Source of the DNA: Actinoplanes italicus
Lineage (GTDB): Bacteria > Actinomycetota > Actinomycetes > Mycobacteriales > Micromonosporaceae
Reading direction: 5' to 3'
NCBI RefSeq assembly: GCF_003001815.1
Contig: NZ_PVMZ01000039.1
Location: forward strand, 1-64,000
Length of the DNA: 64,000 bases
Below, piece by piece: positions 16,843 to 25,113 of the stretch. The notes under the pieces are model-generated. The model ran no database searches. It saw only the letters and a list, made by a program, of their open reading frames with translations, and was not told the origin of the DNA. The first letter of the stretch is position 1. Each line of letters begins with the position of its first letter. The position numbers were made by a program, and so were the translations under genes.

Positions 16843-17969
16843 GCGGAACGCTCCCTCAGCGACGAGTCCGACAGTGCCGCGCTCAGCCGGTCGAGGCCTT
16901 CGGCCAGCGCCTCGGTGGGGCCGCCGAAGCCGACCCGGATGTGTTCGGGCGCGCCGAAGCAGGAGCCGGGGATCACCAGCACGCCCCGGTCCAGGAACAG
17001 CTTGTCGCAGAACTCGTAGGTGTCGCCGAGTCCCAGCAGGCGCGGGAACGCGGCCACCCCGCCGTCCGGCAGGCGCAGCGACACCCGCTCCGGATCGGCC
17101 TGCGCCCAGCGCCGCAGCAGTTCCCGGTTGGCCCGTGCCCGTTCCCGCCGGGGGCCGATGAACGCGTCGGCGTTCTCCAGCACCCGCAGCGCCAGCAGCT
17201 CGATCAGCGGCGCGACGTGCAGCGTGGTGTAGTCGCGGACCCGTACGCACCCGGCCAGCACCTCCGGCGGCGCCAGGCACCAGCCGAACCGCAGCCCGGG
17301 CAGCCCGAACGCCTTCGAGAAGGTGCCGAACCCGATGCCGCGCGAGTACAGCGTGGACACGCACGGCAGCGGAGCGGTCTCGTAGGTGAGGTCGGCGAAC
17401 GCCGCGTCCCAGAGCAGGTAGGCGCCGGCCCCCTCGGCGATCGCCACGAGCCGGCGCAGCTCGGGCTCGGTGATGGAGACGCCGGTCGGGTTCTGCGGGA
17501 AGTTGACGATGATCGCCCGGGTCCGCTCGTCGACCAGTTCCGCGAGCTCGTCCAGCGACGGCGTGAAACCGGCGTCGGCGTCGAGCCGCCAGGTCACCGT
17601 GTCGCAGCCGAGCCCTTCGGCGAACCGGACGAGCGAGTGGTAGCCGGGCTCGACGACGACGACCCGGTCGCCGGCTTCCAGCAACGCGGTGAGCACCAGG
17701 GTGATCGCCTCGCTGGATCCGCTGGTGGTCATCACCTTCCGCGCGTCACCGTCACCCCATCGATCGGCGATCACCTGTCGTACGGGCGGCGCGCCCAGTG
17801 AGTAGCCGTCGTCGAACACGAGGGTGTCGATCTCGTCGTACCCCAGCCCGGTCGTCTGCCGCAGCCACGTCATCGAGTACGGCTCGACACCACTGGAGCT
17901 GATGTCGATCTCGGCGGTGAAGTAGTAGTCACGGAGCCAGTCCTCGAGCGGTGCCGGTCGCAGTCTCAT
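16836..17969 (-). CDS. PLP-dependent capreomycidine synthase (VioD family)
   Basis: A 377-residue fold-type-I PLP enzyme. VioD converts (3S)-hydroxyarginine to the cyclic guanidino amino acid L-capreomycidine by elimination and ring closure. The match to VioD is collinear: an N-terminal PLEDWLRDYYF...DISSSGVEPY, then VMTTSGSSEAITL, NFPQNPTGV, the PLP lysine in FGTFSKAFGLPGLRFGWC (near residue 226), RVRDYTTLHVAPLIE and GVLVIPGSCFG...RVGFGGP. It overlaps the VioC-like gene by ATGA (17966-17969), as fits a two-step pathway. An ordinary aminotransferase, for example for hydroxyphenylglycine, is an alternative, but the DISSSGV region favours the VioD family. Confidence 0.88.
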   Translation of the reverse strand: MRLRPAPLEDWLRDYYFTAEIDISSSGVEPYSMTWLRQTTGLGYDEIDTLVFDDGYSLGAPPVRQVIADRWGDGDARKVMTTSGSSEAITLVLTALLEAGDRVVVVEPGYHSLVRFAEGLGCDTVTWRLDADAGFTPSLDELAELVDERTRAIIVNFPQNPTGVSITEPELRRLVAIAEGAGAYLLWDAAFADLTYETAPLPCVSTLYSRGIGFGTFSKAFGLPGLRFGWCLAPPEVLAGCVRVRDYTTLHVAPLIELLALRVLENADAFIGPRRERARANRELLRRWAQADPERVSLRLPDGGVAAFPRLLGLGDTYEFCDKLFLDRGVLVIPGSCFGAPEHIRVGFGGPTEALAEGLDRLSAALSDSSLRERSAW

Positions 17970-18967
17970 CTGATCGCCCGGTCGTCTCTGGCCGGCCGCG
18001 ACGCGCGCGACTTGCGCAGATCCACGGTGATGTTGATCCGTTTCAGCCAGCGGTCGGTGCCGTCGTGGCGGGCCTTGAACGGCTTGCGCCCGTGCACCAC
18101 CCGGTAGTTGTCGATGACGATGAAGTCGCCGTCGCCGAGCACGACGTCGAACATCCGGTCGTCCATCGCCTTGGCGAACGCGTCGAGCGCCGAACGGGCC
18201 TCGTCATCGCCTTCGGCGACATCCATGAAATACGGATCGGCGCGTACGAACGGCGCGTTCCGATCCCCGAAGAGCACCGCGATCGGCTCGGGAGCACGAT
18301 CCATCTCCTCGATGTCCTCGAACGCCTTGCCCTCGGCGTCGGAGTTGTTCTTGGCCAGGTGCGACTCGTCCGGCCGGATCCCGAACCGCGGCTCGAACAA
18401 CACGTCGCGCACGCTCTCCGGCAGCTCCAGCGCGTCGACGTAGCCGACCGTGGTCTGCGCGCCGTACGGATTGCGCAGGCACCCGAGCAGCAGGAAGTCA
18501 CCGCGCAGCGGATGGAACGCGTCCTCGGTGTGCCAGGTCAGCAGGGCCTCGCTGCTGGAGCCCAGCTGCTCGTTCTCGTGCCCGGCGATCGGCAGCACGT
18601 CGTGGATGAGCCGGCCGTCCTGCTGCGTGCCCCAGGCGAACGGGTCGCCGAGCAGCGAGCCGATCATCAGCAGGAGCAGTTCCTCGCGGCGTGAGGTGCT
18701 GGGCTCGGGCCGCTCCCGCCAGTGCCCCGGGGTCGGGCCCACCCGCTCCTGGTCGACGCGGTAGCCGGAGACGACCAGCACGCCGTCGAGCTCGCCGAGC
18801 CGGAACGCGTTGATCCGGGCCCGGACGTCGCGCGGCAGCTCCTGCGCGTGCAGCGTGGCCAGTTTGAGCGACTCCTCGGTGTCGAGGGCGCCGAACTCCC
18901 CCTCGACGTCGTCGAGCAGACGCTCGATGTCACGCACCTCGTCGGCGTTCAACTCAAGCTTGTACAT
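17966..18967 (-). CDS. Fe(II)/2-oxoglutarate-dependent L-arginine 3-hydroxylase (VioC family)
   Basis: A 333-residue clavaminate-synthase-like dioxygenase that should hydroxylate free L-arginine at C3 using O2 and 2-oxoglutarate. The metal ligands are in WHTEDAFHPLRGD (HxE, near residue 145) and the distal histidine in VIDNYRVVHGRKPF (near residue 303). The following arginine in TDRWLKRINITVDLRKSRASR suits 2-oxoglutarate binding. The start ATG 18967 has AAGGACG upstream. The gene is directly followed by the VioD homologue, and that pair is the known route to capreomycidine in viomycin- and streptothricin-type clusters. AsnO-type asparagine hydroxylation is a weaker alternative; the VioD partner decides for arginine. 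Confidence 0.9.
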   Translation of the reverse strand: MYKLELNADEVRDIERLLDDVEGEFGALDTEESLKLATLHAQELPRDVRARINAFRLGELDGVLVVSGYRVDQERVGPTPGHWRERPEPSTSRREELLLLMIGSLLGDPFAWGTQQDGRLIHDVLPIAGHENEQLGSSSEALLTWHTEDAFHPLRGDFLLLGCLRNPYGAQTTVGYVDALELPESVRDVLFEPRFGIRPDESHLAKNNSDAEGKAFEDIEEMDRAPEPIAVLFGDRNAPFVRADPYFMDVAEGDDEARSALDAFAKAMDDRMFDVVLGDGDFIVIDNYRVVHGRKPFKARHDGTDRWLKRINITVDLRKSRASRPARDDRAIR

Positions 18968-19076
18968 GGTTCGTCCTTCCTGGCCGGAACCGGCACTCTG
19001 ACATCGACATCCGCACAGATTTCTGGTGTTGCGTGCTCTGCGTTGCCTCGGCCCCCGGCACAGAGGGGAACCGCTT

Positions 19077-20132
19077 CTACCACTGCTCCCTGACGAGTGC
19101 CGGGCCGGCGTCCTTGACGGAGCCGGTCCCGGTCAGCGTCATGGCGTCGGTCAGTTCCTCGACGAGGATGTCGAGGACCCGGCCGACCCCGGCCGCGCCG
19201 CCGATCGCCAGCCCGTGCAGCACAGGCCGGCCCAGCAGGACCGCGTCGGCGCCGAGCGCCAGCGCGACCAGGACGTCCGTACCGCGCCGCACGCCGCCGT
19301 CGAGCAGCACCGGGCCGCGGCCGGCCACCGCTTGTACGACCTCGGGCAGCACCCGTAACGTCGGCGGCACACCGTCGAGCTGCCTGCCGCCGTGGTTGGA
19401 CACGATCACGCCGGCCGCGCCCGCTTGCACGGCCAGCCGCGCGTCCTCGCCGGTCAGTACCCCTTTCACCAGGACAGGCAGGGCGGTGATCGACCGCAGC
19501 CAGCCGATCACCGACCAGTCCAGGTCCGGGTCGAGCTCGTCCCGGCCGTGCGCCGCCGGTGACGCGTAGTCGCCCGGCGCCAGGTTGGCCGGTGCCACGC
19601 CGGGCGGCAGCACGAAGCCGTTGCGTACGTCGCGCAGCCGGCGCCCCAGGTGCGGGGTGTCGGCGGTCAGCACCAGCGCCGCGAACCCGGCCCGCTCGGC
19701 CCGCTCGACGACCGCGCGGGTCGTCGCGCGGTCGCGGAAGCAGTAGACCTGCAGCCACAGCGGCGCGGCCGTCACCGCGGCGATCTGCTCGAACGCCGTG
19801 CCGGCGAACGTGCTGACCACCAGCGGCAGGCCACGCTCCCCCGCGGCGCGGGCGGTGGCCGCCTCGCCCTCCGGATGGGCCATCGTGTGGTACGCCAGCG
19901 GCGCCACCCCGATCGGCGCCGCCCAGTCGGCCTCGAGGACGCGGGTGCCGAGGCCGGGACGGCCCGCCCCGGTGAGCACCCGCGGGCGCAGCCACACCCG
20001 GTCGAAGACGTCCCGGTTCGCGGCCAGGGTGCGTTCGTCGCCCGCACCGCCGGCCACGAAGTCCCAGACCGGCGGAGACAGGCGCGCCCGCGCCAGCCCG
20101 GCGACGTCGTCGAGGGTGAGGGCGTGGTTCAT
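19077..20132 (-). CDS. hmo: (S)-4-hydroxymandelate oxidase, FMN-dependent (Hmo family)
   Basis: A 351-residue FMN-dependent alpha-hydroxy-acid oxidase that should oxidise 4-hydroxymandelate to 4-hydroxybenzoylformate, the second step to 4-hydroxyphenylglycine. Visible features are SPPVWDFVAGGAGDERTL near the N-terminus, PIGVAPLAYHTMAHPEGE, WLQVYCFRDR, TADTPHLGRRLRD, the FMN-binding lysine in LVKGVLTGEDA and the catalytic histidine in VSNHGGRQLDG. ATG 20132 overlaps the HmaS stop (ATGA, 20129-20132). About 109 nt separate it from the next gene of the operon. An HpgT-type aminotransferase, needed for the last step, is not visible in the window. Confidence 0.94.
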   Translation of the reverse strand: MNHALTLDDVAGLARARLSPPVWDFVAGGAGDERTLAANRDVFDRVWLRPRVLTGAGRPGLGTRVLEADWAAPIGVAPLAYHTMAHPEGEAATARAAGERGLPLVVSTFAGTAFEQIAAVTAAPLWLQVYCFRDRATTRAVVERAERAGFAALVLTADTPHLGRRLRDVRNGFVLPPGVAPANLAPGDYASPAAHGRDELDPDLDWSVIGWLRSITALPVLVKGVLTGEDARLAVQAGAAGVIVSNHGGRQLDGVPPTLRVLPEVVQAVAGRGPVLLDGGVRRGTDVLVALALGADAVLLGRPVLHGLAIGGAAGVGRVLDILVEELTDAMTLTGTGSVKDAGPALVREQW

Positions 20133-21097
20133 TCCGTCATGACACGGTCGCGCTCGACCGCCTCGTACAGCGCCCGGATGTTCGAGCTGCCGAAGCCACG
20201 GGCGCCGCGCCGCTGGATCAGCTCGTAGAAGAGCGTGTTGCGCTCGTGCGGCGACCGGGAGAACAGCTGCAGCAGATATCCCCATTCATCGCGGTCGGCG
20301 AGCACGCTCGTGGACCGCAGATCGGCGATCTCCTCGCTCATTCCACCGAGCCGCTCACCGAGCACGTCGTAATACGAAGCCGGGGTGCTCAGGAATTCCA
20401 CACCACTGTTCCGGTAGTGCCGTACCGCACCCACGATGTCGTCGACCAGGAATGCGAGATGCTGAACACCGGCGCCGTTGTTGCGTTCCAGGAACGCGTC
20501 GATCTGCCCGGCGTTCTTCTCCGAATCCGGCTCCAGAATGGTGAACGTGACACCGCCTGACGGGCTGCGGACCACCACCGAGTCCATCGCCTGCCCACCC
20601 ACCTCGATGTACTCGCTGGAGTAGATCTCCATGCCGAACCCGGCGAGGTAGAACTGCACGCTGGAGGCCAGCGTCGCGGCGTCCACGCAGACCGCCACGT
20701 GGTCGAGTTCCTGGATCAGCCCGCCCGGGACCGTCTCGTCCGGACCGTCCGGCAGCAGTGTGTGCCGTACGGCGCCGAAGCCCGAGACAACCGGCTGTGC
20801 ACCGCCCGTGAACAGGGTCGCCCCGGCCGAGACCGCCCGGTCGCGGGTCGCGGTGACGTCGTCGCAGACGAAGGCGATGTCGGCGATGCCGTCGCCGTGC
20901 GCGTCGACGAAGGCGGCCGTGGCCGGGCCGGCGGACACGCGCAGCCGGAACGTCCCCTGCGCCAGGTGGACCGAGTCGAGGCCGGGTCCAGCGGACCGCC
21001 CGGTCTCGGTGAACCCGAGGGCGTCCACGAAGTAGTCGAGGCTCGAATTCAGATCCCCGACGTAGAGCTCGACGTATCCGATTCTTTTCACGGGCAT
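20129..21097 (-). CDS. hmaS: 4-hydroxymandelate synthase (HmaS)
   Basis: A 322-residue non-haem iron dioxygenase related to 4-hydroxyphenylpyruvate dioxygenase. HmaS hydroxylates the benzylic carbon of 4-hydroxyphenylpyruvate to give 4-hydroxymandelate. The protein has two vicinal-oxygen-chelate halves. The iron ligands are in LDHVAVCVD (His), GVQHLAFLVDD (His) and FYELIQRRG (Glu). Together with the coupled Hmo gene, HmaS rather than a catabolic HPPD is the better reading. ATG 21097 gives a normal start (MPVKRIGYVELYVGDL); ATG 21118 would add seven residues. This is the promoter-proximal gene of the building-block operon, divergent from the antiporter. Confidence 0.94.
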   Translation of the reverse strand: MPVKRIGYVELYVGDLNSSLDYFVDALGFTETGRSAGPGLDSVHLAQGTFRLRVSAGPATAAFVDAHGDGIADIAFVCDDVTATRDRAVSAGATLFTGGAQPVVSGFGAVRHTLLPDGPDETVPGGLIQELDHVAVCVDAATLASSVQFYLAGFGMEIYSSEYIEVGGQAMDSVVVRSPSGGVTFTILEPDSEKNAGQIDAFLERNNGAGVQHLAFLVDDIVGAVRHYRNSGVEFLSTPASYYDVLGERLGGMSEEIADLRSTSVLADRDEWGYLLQLFSRSPHERNTLFYELIQRRGARGFGSSNIRALYEAVERDRVMTE

Positions 21098-21213
21098 GGC
21101 AAGAGGCTCGCATATCACGGCGGCCTTTCGAATGCATCACCAGCCTTGCTCCACCGGCACACCACGGCGCTTGGACCGGGCCGCCACAGCAGCGCCGACA
21201 GTTCTTTATGGCA

Positions 21214-21243
21214 TTGACCGGCCATTGAATACGCGGTTACCTT
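21214..21243 (+). promoter_or_regulatory. Candidate promoter for the antiporter / dioxygenase-like pair
   Basis: TTGACC (21214-21219) and TACCTT (21238-21243) are 18 bp apart and lie about 45 bp before the antiporter start. The 190-bp region is shared with the divergent hmaS operon. Confidence 0.45.
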
Positions 21244-21286
21244 CACCGCGAGCATTCGCTGACAAAATCGCCTGGGAAGGCCTCCA

Positions 21287-22549
21287 TTGACTACCTTTCA
21301 AGCGACCTTCCTCCTGCTCGATCTCGCACTGATCCTCCTGCTCAGCCAGATCTGCGGCCGGATCGCCCAGCGGCTCGGCCAGCCGGCGGTCATCGGAGAG
21401 GTGGTCGGTGGGATCCTGGCCGGGCCGACGCTGCTCGGCGCCGTCTCCACCACGTTGTTCCCGATGGAGGTGCGGCCCTTCCTCACGGCACTGGCGAACG
21501 TCGGCGTCGCGATCTTCATGTTCCTCATCGGACTGGAGCTCAACCACCGCAACCTGCGCGGGCAGGGCTCGATCGCCGCGTCGGTCGCGATCAGCTCGAT
21601 CCTGCTGCCGTTCAGTCTCGGGGTCTGCCTGGCCCTGTTCCTCGCGCCACGGCACGAGGCGGAGCACCGGCTCGGGTTCCTGCTGTTCATCGGCGCGGCC
21701 ATGTCGGTCACGGCGTTTCCCGTACTCGCAAGGATCTTGACCGATCGTGGTCTTCAGCGGACGACCCTCGGCGGGCTCGCGCTGGCCTGCGCCGCGATCG
21801 ACGACGTGCTCGCCTGGTCGCTGCTCGCCGTGGTGATCACCGTGGCCGGCAGCGGCGGCACCGATCAGTGGCTTCTCCTGCTCCTGGCCCCCTATCTGGG
21901 CGTCATGCTGGGCATCGTCCGGCCGCTGCTGCGTCGCCGGCTCGCCGCAGCCACCGGCATCACCCCCGGCCTGCTGGCCACGTTCTTCATCGGCGCGCTG
22001 CTGTCGGCCGCCGCGACCGAGTGGATGGGCCTGCACTTCCTGTTCGGTGCGTTCCTGTTCGGCGCGCTGATTCCACGGGAGGGCACCGGGCTGCTGCGGC
22101 GTGAGATCGTCGAGAGCACCCAGCGGTTCAACGGCACCCTGCTGCTGCCGGTGTTCTTCGTGGTCGCGGGATTCAAGGTGGATCTGTCCCTCAGCGCCGG
22201 CGGCCTGCTGGAACTGGGACTGATCCTGGTCGTCGCGATCACCGGTAAGTTCGGCGGCGCCTTCCTCGCGGCACGGCTGCACCGGCTGCCACCACGGCAG
22301 TCGGTGATGCTGGCGATCCTGATGAACACCCGCGGCCTGACCGAGCTGATCATCCTGATGGTCGGGCTGCAGCTCGGGCTCCTCGACACCGAGCTCTACT
22401 CGCTCATGGTCGTGATGGCGGTCGTCACGACGGCGATGGCCGGGCCACTGCTGCGGCTGGCGGGGCTGCGCACACCCGTACCGCCACCGGCAGACGACCT
22501 TCCGATCAGCGCTCGCGCCACGACCGATCGTGACGATCGGCATGGATGA
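21287..22549 (+). CDS. Cation:proton antiporter (CPA2/KefB type)
   Basis: A 420-residue membrane protein with about twelve hydrophobic helices, including LGQPAVIGEVVGGILAGPTL, FLIGLELNHRNLRG, AAMSVTAFPVLARILTD, ACAAIDDVLAWSLLAVVI and ILMNTRGLTELIILMVG, all typical of Na+(K+)/H+ exchangers of the CPA2 group; the acidic pair in IDDV is the expected transport site. There is no TrkA-N regulatory domain. It starts at TTG 21287 behind GGAAGG. Homologous antiporter genes accompany glycopeptide antibiotic clusters, and the hmaS neighbour here fits that pattern. Translation of the next gene begins before this stop codon. Confidence 0.93.
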   Translation: MTTFQATFLLLDLALILLLSQICGRIAQRLGQPAVIGEVVGGILAGPTLLGAVSTTLFPMEVRPFLTALANVGVAIFMFLIGLELNHRNLRGQGSIAASVAISSILLPFSLGVCLALFLAPRHEAEHRLGFLLFIGAAMSVTAFPVLARILTDRGLQRTTLGGLALACAAIDDVLAWSLLAVVITVAGSGGTDQWLLLLLAPYLGVMLGIVRPLLRRRLAAATGITPGLLATFFIGALLSAAATEWMGLHFLFGAFLFGALIPREGTGLLRREIVESTQRFNGTLLLPVFFVVAGFKVDLSLSAGGLLELGLILVVAITGKFGGAFLAARLHRLPPRQSVMLAILMNTRGLTELIILMVGLQLGLLDTELYSLMVVMAVVTTAMAGPLLRLAGLRTPVPPPADDLPISARATTDRDDRHG

Positions 22550-23753
22550 GCTCGCGACGTGGCTCGCCGATCCCGACCCGGCGACCTTTCCGTACGCGCC
22601 GGTCGTCGCCGGCTTCCACGGCACCGGCAAGCACTTCGTCGCCCAGCACACGCTGAAACAGCTGGCCCTGGCTCGCGAGGCGATACGCGGCACGACGGCC
22701 CCGGCGGTGCTGCCGCGCTGGCTCGACGTGCTGCTGGACAAGTGGGACGACCGCTACGACTACCGGTCCTACCTGGCACTGAGTCTGCTGCCGCTGCCCG
22801 GCACGGACGCCGGTTCCGCCCTGGTCGCCCGGGACCGCCTGGTGGCCGGGCTCCTCGGTGACGTGCTCGGATTCGAACACGACGCCGCAGCGGGCCGGAC
22901 CGCGCTGCTGCCGGAGATGCGCCCCGGCCCGGACCTGGTCGCCAAACGGTTCCGGCTCGGGCTCAAGGTGGCCCGGCCGGCATTGGCCCGGCTCGGCGCC
23001 GGACCACTGGCGGACGACGACGGCACGGCGGTCACCGGCCTGCGCACCGCGATGCGGCGGCTGCTCGGTCCCGACGAGCTGCGGGCGCTGGACCTGAGCA
23101 TCCTGCCGGTCTACGTCTCGCACGACGAGTACCTGTTCATCCGGGTGCTGCAGGTCTTCGAGACCACCTTCGCGATGCTCGTGCTGCGGCTGCGGGCCGG
23201 CATCACGGCCCTCGACGACCGGGCCTGGGCTGTGGCGGCCGGTCACGTGTCGGTGGCCGCGCGGATCCTGACCGAGTCGGCGCCCACGTTCTCGCTGCTG
23301 GCCACCATGCAGGTCGAGTCGTTCCGGACGTTCCGGGAGTTCACGGTGGGCGCCAGCGCCATCCAGTCCCGCAACTACCGGCTCCTCGAATCGCTGTGCC
23401 GTCTGCCCGACGACGACCGGCTGGCCTCGGCCGCCTTTCACAACACGCCCGATGTACGCGAACAGGTGCGCCACGGGCTACGGACGCTCGAGCAGGCGTA
23501 CACCGAGGCTGTCGGACCGGCCGATCGCAACCCGCCGGCCGGCGCCGAACCGGTGGTGGCCGCGTTCCGTGCGTTTGCCGCCGCCGTGCGCCGCTGGCGC
23601 CAGACCCACTACCGTCTGGCCGTGCGCATGCTCGGTGACCGCACCGGAACCGGGTACACCGAGGGCACGCCGTACCTGAGCCGCGCCCGCACCATCCCGG
23701 TCTTCCTGAACGACGACCTGGACGACGCCGCCGGGGCCGCCGGCCGCACCTGA
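22542..23753 (+). CDS. Tryptophan 2,3-dioxygenase-like haem protein with altered distal site
   Basis: The 403-residue protein carries the three signatures of the TDO superfamily: SHDEYLFIRVLQVFETTF, VESFRTFREFTVGASAIQS followed by RNYRLLE, and WRQTHYRLAVRMLGDRTGTG with the expected proximal haem histidine (WRQTH). Two departures stand out. The distal histidine of classical TDO (IxxHQ) is Leu here (IRVLQ), and the GTGGSSG substrate loop reads GTGYTEG. It may cleave (chloro)tryptophan to N-formylkynurenine, as TDOs do in daptomycin- and taromycin-type pathways, or perform another haem oxygenation as MarE-type relatives do. No kynurenine formamidase is nearby. ATG 22542 overlaps the antiporter stop by eight bases; GTG 22530 is an alternative. 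Confidence 0.85.
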   Translation: MDELATWLADPDPATFPYAPVVAGFHGTGKHFVAQHTLKQLALAREAIRGTTAPAVLPRWLDVLLDKWDDRYDYRSYLALSLLPLPGTDAGSALVARDRLVAGLLGDVLGFEHDAAAGRTALLPEMRPGPDLVAKRFRLGLKVARPALARLGAGPLADDDGTAVTGLRTAMRRLLGPDELRALDLSILPVYVSHDEYLFIRVLQVFETTFAMLVLRLRAGITALDDRAWAVAAGHVSVAARILTESAPTFSLLATMQVESFRTFREFTVGASAIQSRNYRLLESLCRLPDDDRLASAAFHNTPDVREQVRHGLRTLEQAYTEAVGPADRNPPAGAEPVVAAFRAFAAAVRRWRQTHYRLAVRMLGDRTGTGYTEGTPYLSRARTIPVFLNDDLDDAAGAAGRT

Positions 23754-23785
23754 GCCGGGGCCCTGGCCGGACTCCGCACCGCGGC

Positions 23786-24979
23786 CTATCCCAGGGCGAG
23801 CAGACCGGCGGCGGCCACGCTCGCGCCGTCGGCACGGACCCGCGGGGCCAGATCCCGCGCCGCAGGACCCGCTCGCAGCGCCGTCTCCACCACGCCGGCC
23901 AGGGATTCAGCGGTCAGCGGACCGGCCGGGTGGGCCGCACCGATGCCGAGTTCCGCAACCCGCCCGGCCCAGTAGAACTGGTCGTAACGATGCGGAAGGA
24001 TCACCTGCGGCACCCCGGCCCGCGCGACCGCCGTGGTCGTGCCCGCACCGCCGTGGTGCACGGCGGCCGCGACCCGCGGGAACAGTGCCTGATGGTCGAG
24101 CTCGCCGACGACCAGGCAGTCCGGGGCGCCGCCGCCGGCCGACAGCTCGGCCCAGCCCCGCGCCACGATCGCGCGCCGGCCGGACGCCCGCGCCGCGGCG
24201 AGCATCGCGTCGCCGACACCGCGATTGCCTACAGGGGTGCTGCCGAGTCCGAAATAGATCGGCGGTTCCCCCGCGTCGAGGAACGCCTCCACCTCCGGCG
24301 GCAGGGTGTCGCCGGCGGGCCGGATCCACGCGCCGGTCTGCGTGACCGTGACCTCGCCGGAGCCGGGCCACGGCCCGAGCACCGGGTCGGCGGCGAGCCA
24401 GGGACGGGCGGTGAACAGGTGGGCCCGGACATCGTCGACGGCCGCCAGCCCGGCCGCCTTGCGCTGCTCGTTGACGGCGGGTCCCCAGTGCTCGTTCCAG
24501 CGGCGGGCGTCGTCGGCCCACTGCCGGCCGGCGTCGGCCGTGGTGTCGCCACCCCAGGCGACCGGCGGCGGGGCGTGGTGCGGCGAGGGCAACGACACCG
24601 GGCAGAAGTGCACGTTCAGGTACGGGACACGCAGCATCTCGGCCACCGACGGCGCGGCGAACAGCATCGGCCCGCCGCCGACGATCAGATCACAGCCGGC
24701 CGCCACCGCGGGGTACTGCTCGAACTGCAGCGCCACGGTGCCCTCGATCAGCCGGCGCCGGGCCAGGGGTGTCGTGCCCGCCGGTCGCCGCGGGCCGGCT
24801 CCGGGCCGCACCGAAGGCCCGAACGGTGTCACCGGCAGGCCCAGTTCCTCGATCCATTCACGGAAGTCCGGCGGTACGCAGAGTCGCGCCTCGCCACCGG
24901 CCTCGCGGATCCGCAGTGCCACCGCGACGAGGGGTTCCACGTCGCCGCGGGACCCGATGGTGGACAGCAGAATCCGCAT
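23786..24979 (-). CDS. GtfA/GtfB-like antibiotic glycosyltransferase (GT1)
   Basis: A 397-residue GT-B glycosyltransferase that should move a sugar from an NDP- or dTDP-sugar to the peptide. It opens with MRILLSTIGSRGDVEPLVAVALRIREAGG and carries, in the C-terminal half, IYFGLGSTPVGNRG, RRAIVARGWAEL and the donor-site motif FPRVAAAVHHGGAGTTTAVARAGVPQVILPHRYDQFYWAGRV (near residues 300-345). The spacing and wording are those of the glycopeptide transferases GtfA-GtfE. No deoxysugar biosynthesis genes are visible, so the donor may be a housekeeping sugar nucleotide or be made outside the window. The gene is convergent with the TDO-like gene, 32 bp apart. Confidence 0.93.
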   Translation of the reverse strand: MRILLSTIGSRGDVEPLVAVALRIREAGGEARLCVPPDFREWIEELGLPVTPFGPSVRPGAGPRRPAGTTPLARRRLIEGTVALQFEQYPAVAAGCDLIVGGGPMLFAAPSVAEMLRVPYLNVHFCPVSLPSPHHAPPPVAWGGDTTADAGRQWADDARRWNEHWGPAVNEQRKAAGLAAVDDVRAHLFTARPWLAADPVLGPWPGSGEVTVTQTGAWIRPAGDTLPPEVEAFLDAGEPPIYFGLGSTPVGNRGVGDAMLAAARASGRRAIVARGWAELSAGGGAPDCLVVGELDHQALFPRVAAAVHHGGAGTTTAVARAGVPQVILPHRYDQFYWAGRVAELGIGAAHPAGPLTAESLAGVVETALRAGPAARDLAPRVRADGASVAAAGLLALG

Positions 24980-25113
24980 CCCGACCTCCTCGGCGGCACC
25001 CCCGGCCCGGCGATTCTCTCGACGGCGCCGATCCCCCGCAAGCCTGTGGGGGTGTGCCGCGACGCGGGCTCCGGCGAGCGTCCAGTGATCCGCGGCTGTG
25101 CCTCACCGCCGTC

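Noticed and set aside
16836..18967. Enduracididine (MppP/MppQ/MppR-type) pathway
   Set aside because: The PLP enzyme matches VioD rather than MppP, and no MppR-like acetoacetate-decarboxylase-fold protein is present; VioC plus VioD indicates capreomycidine.
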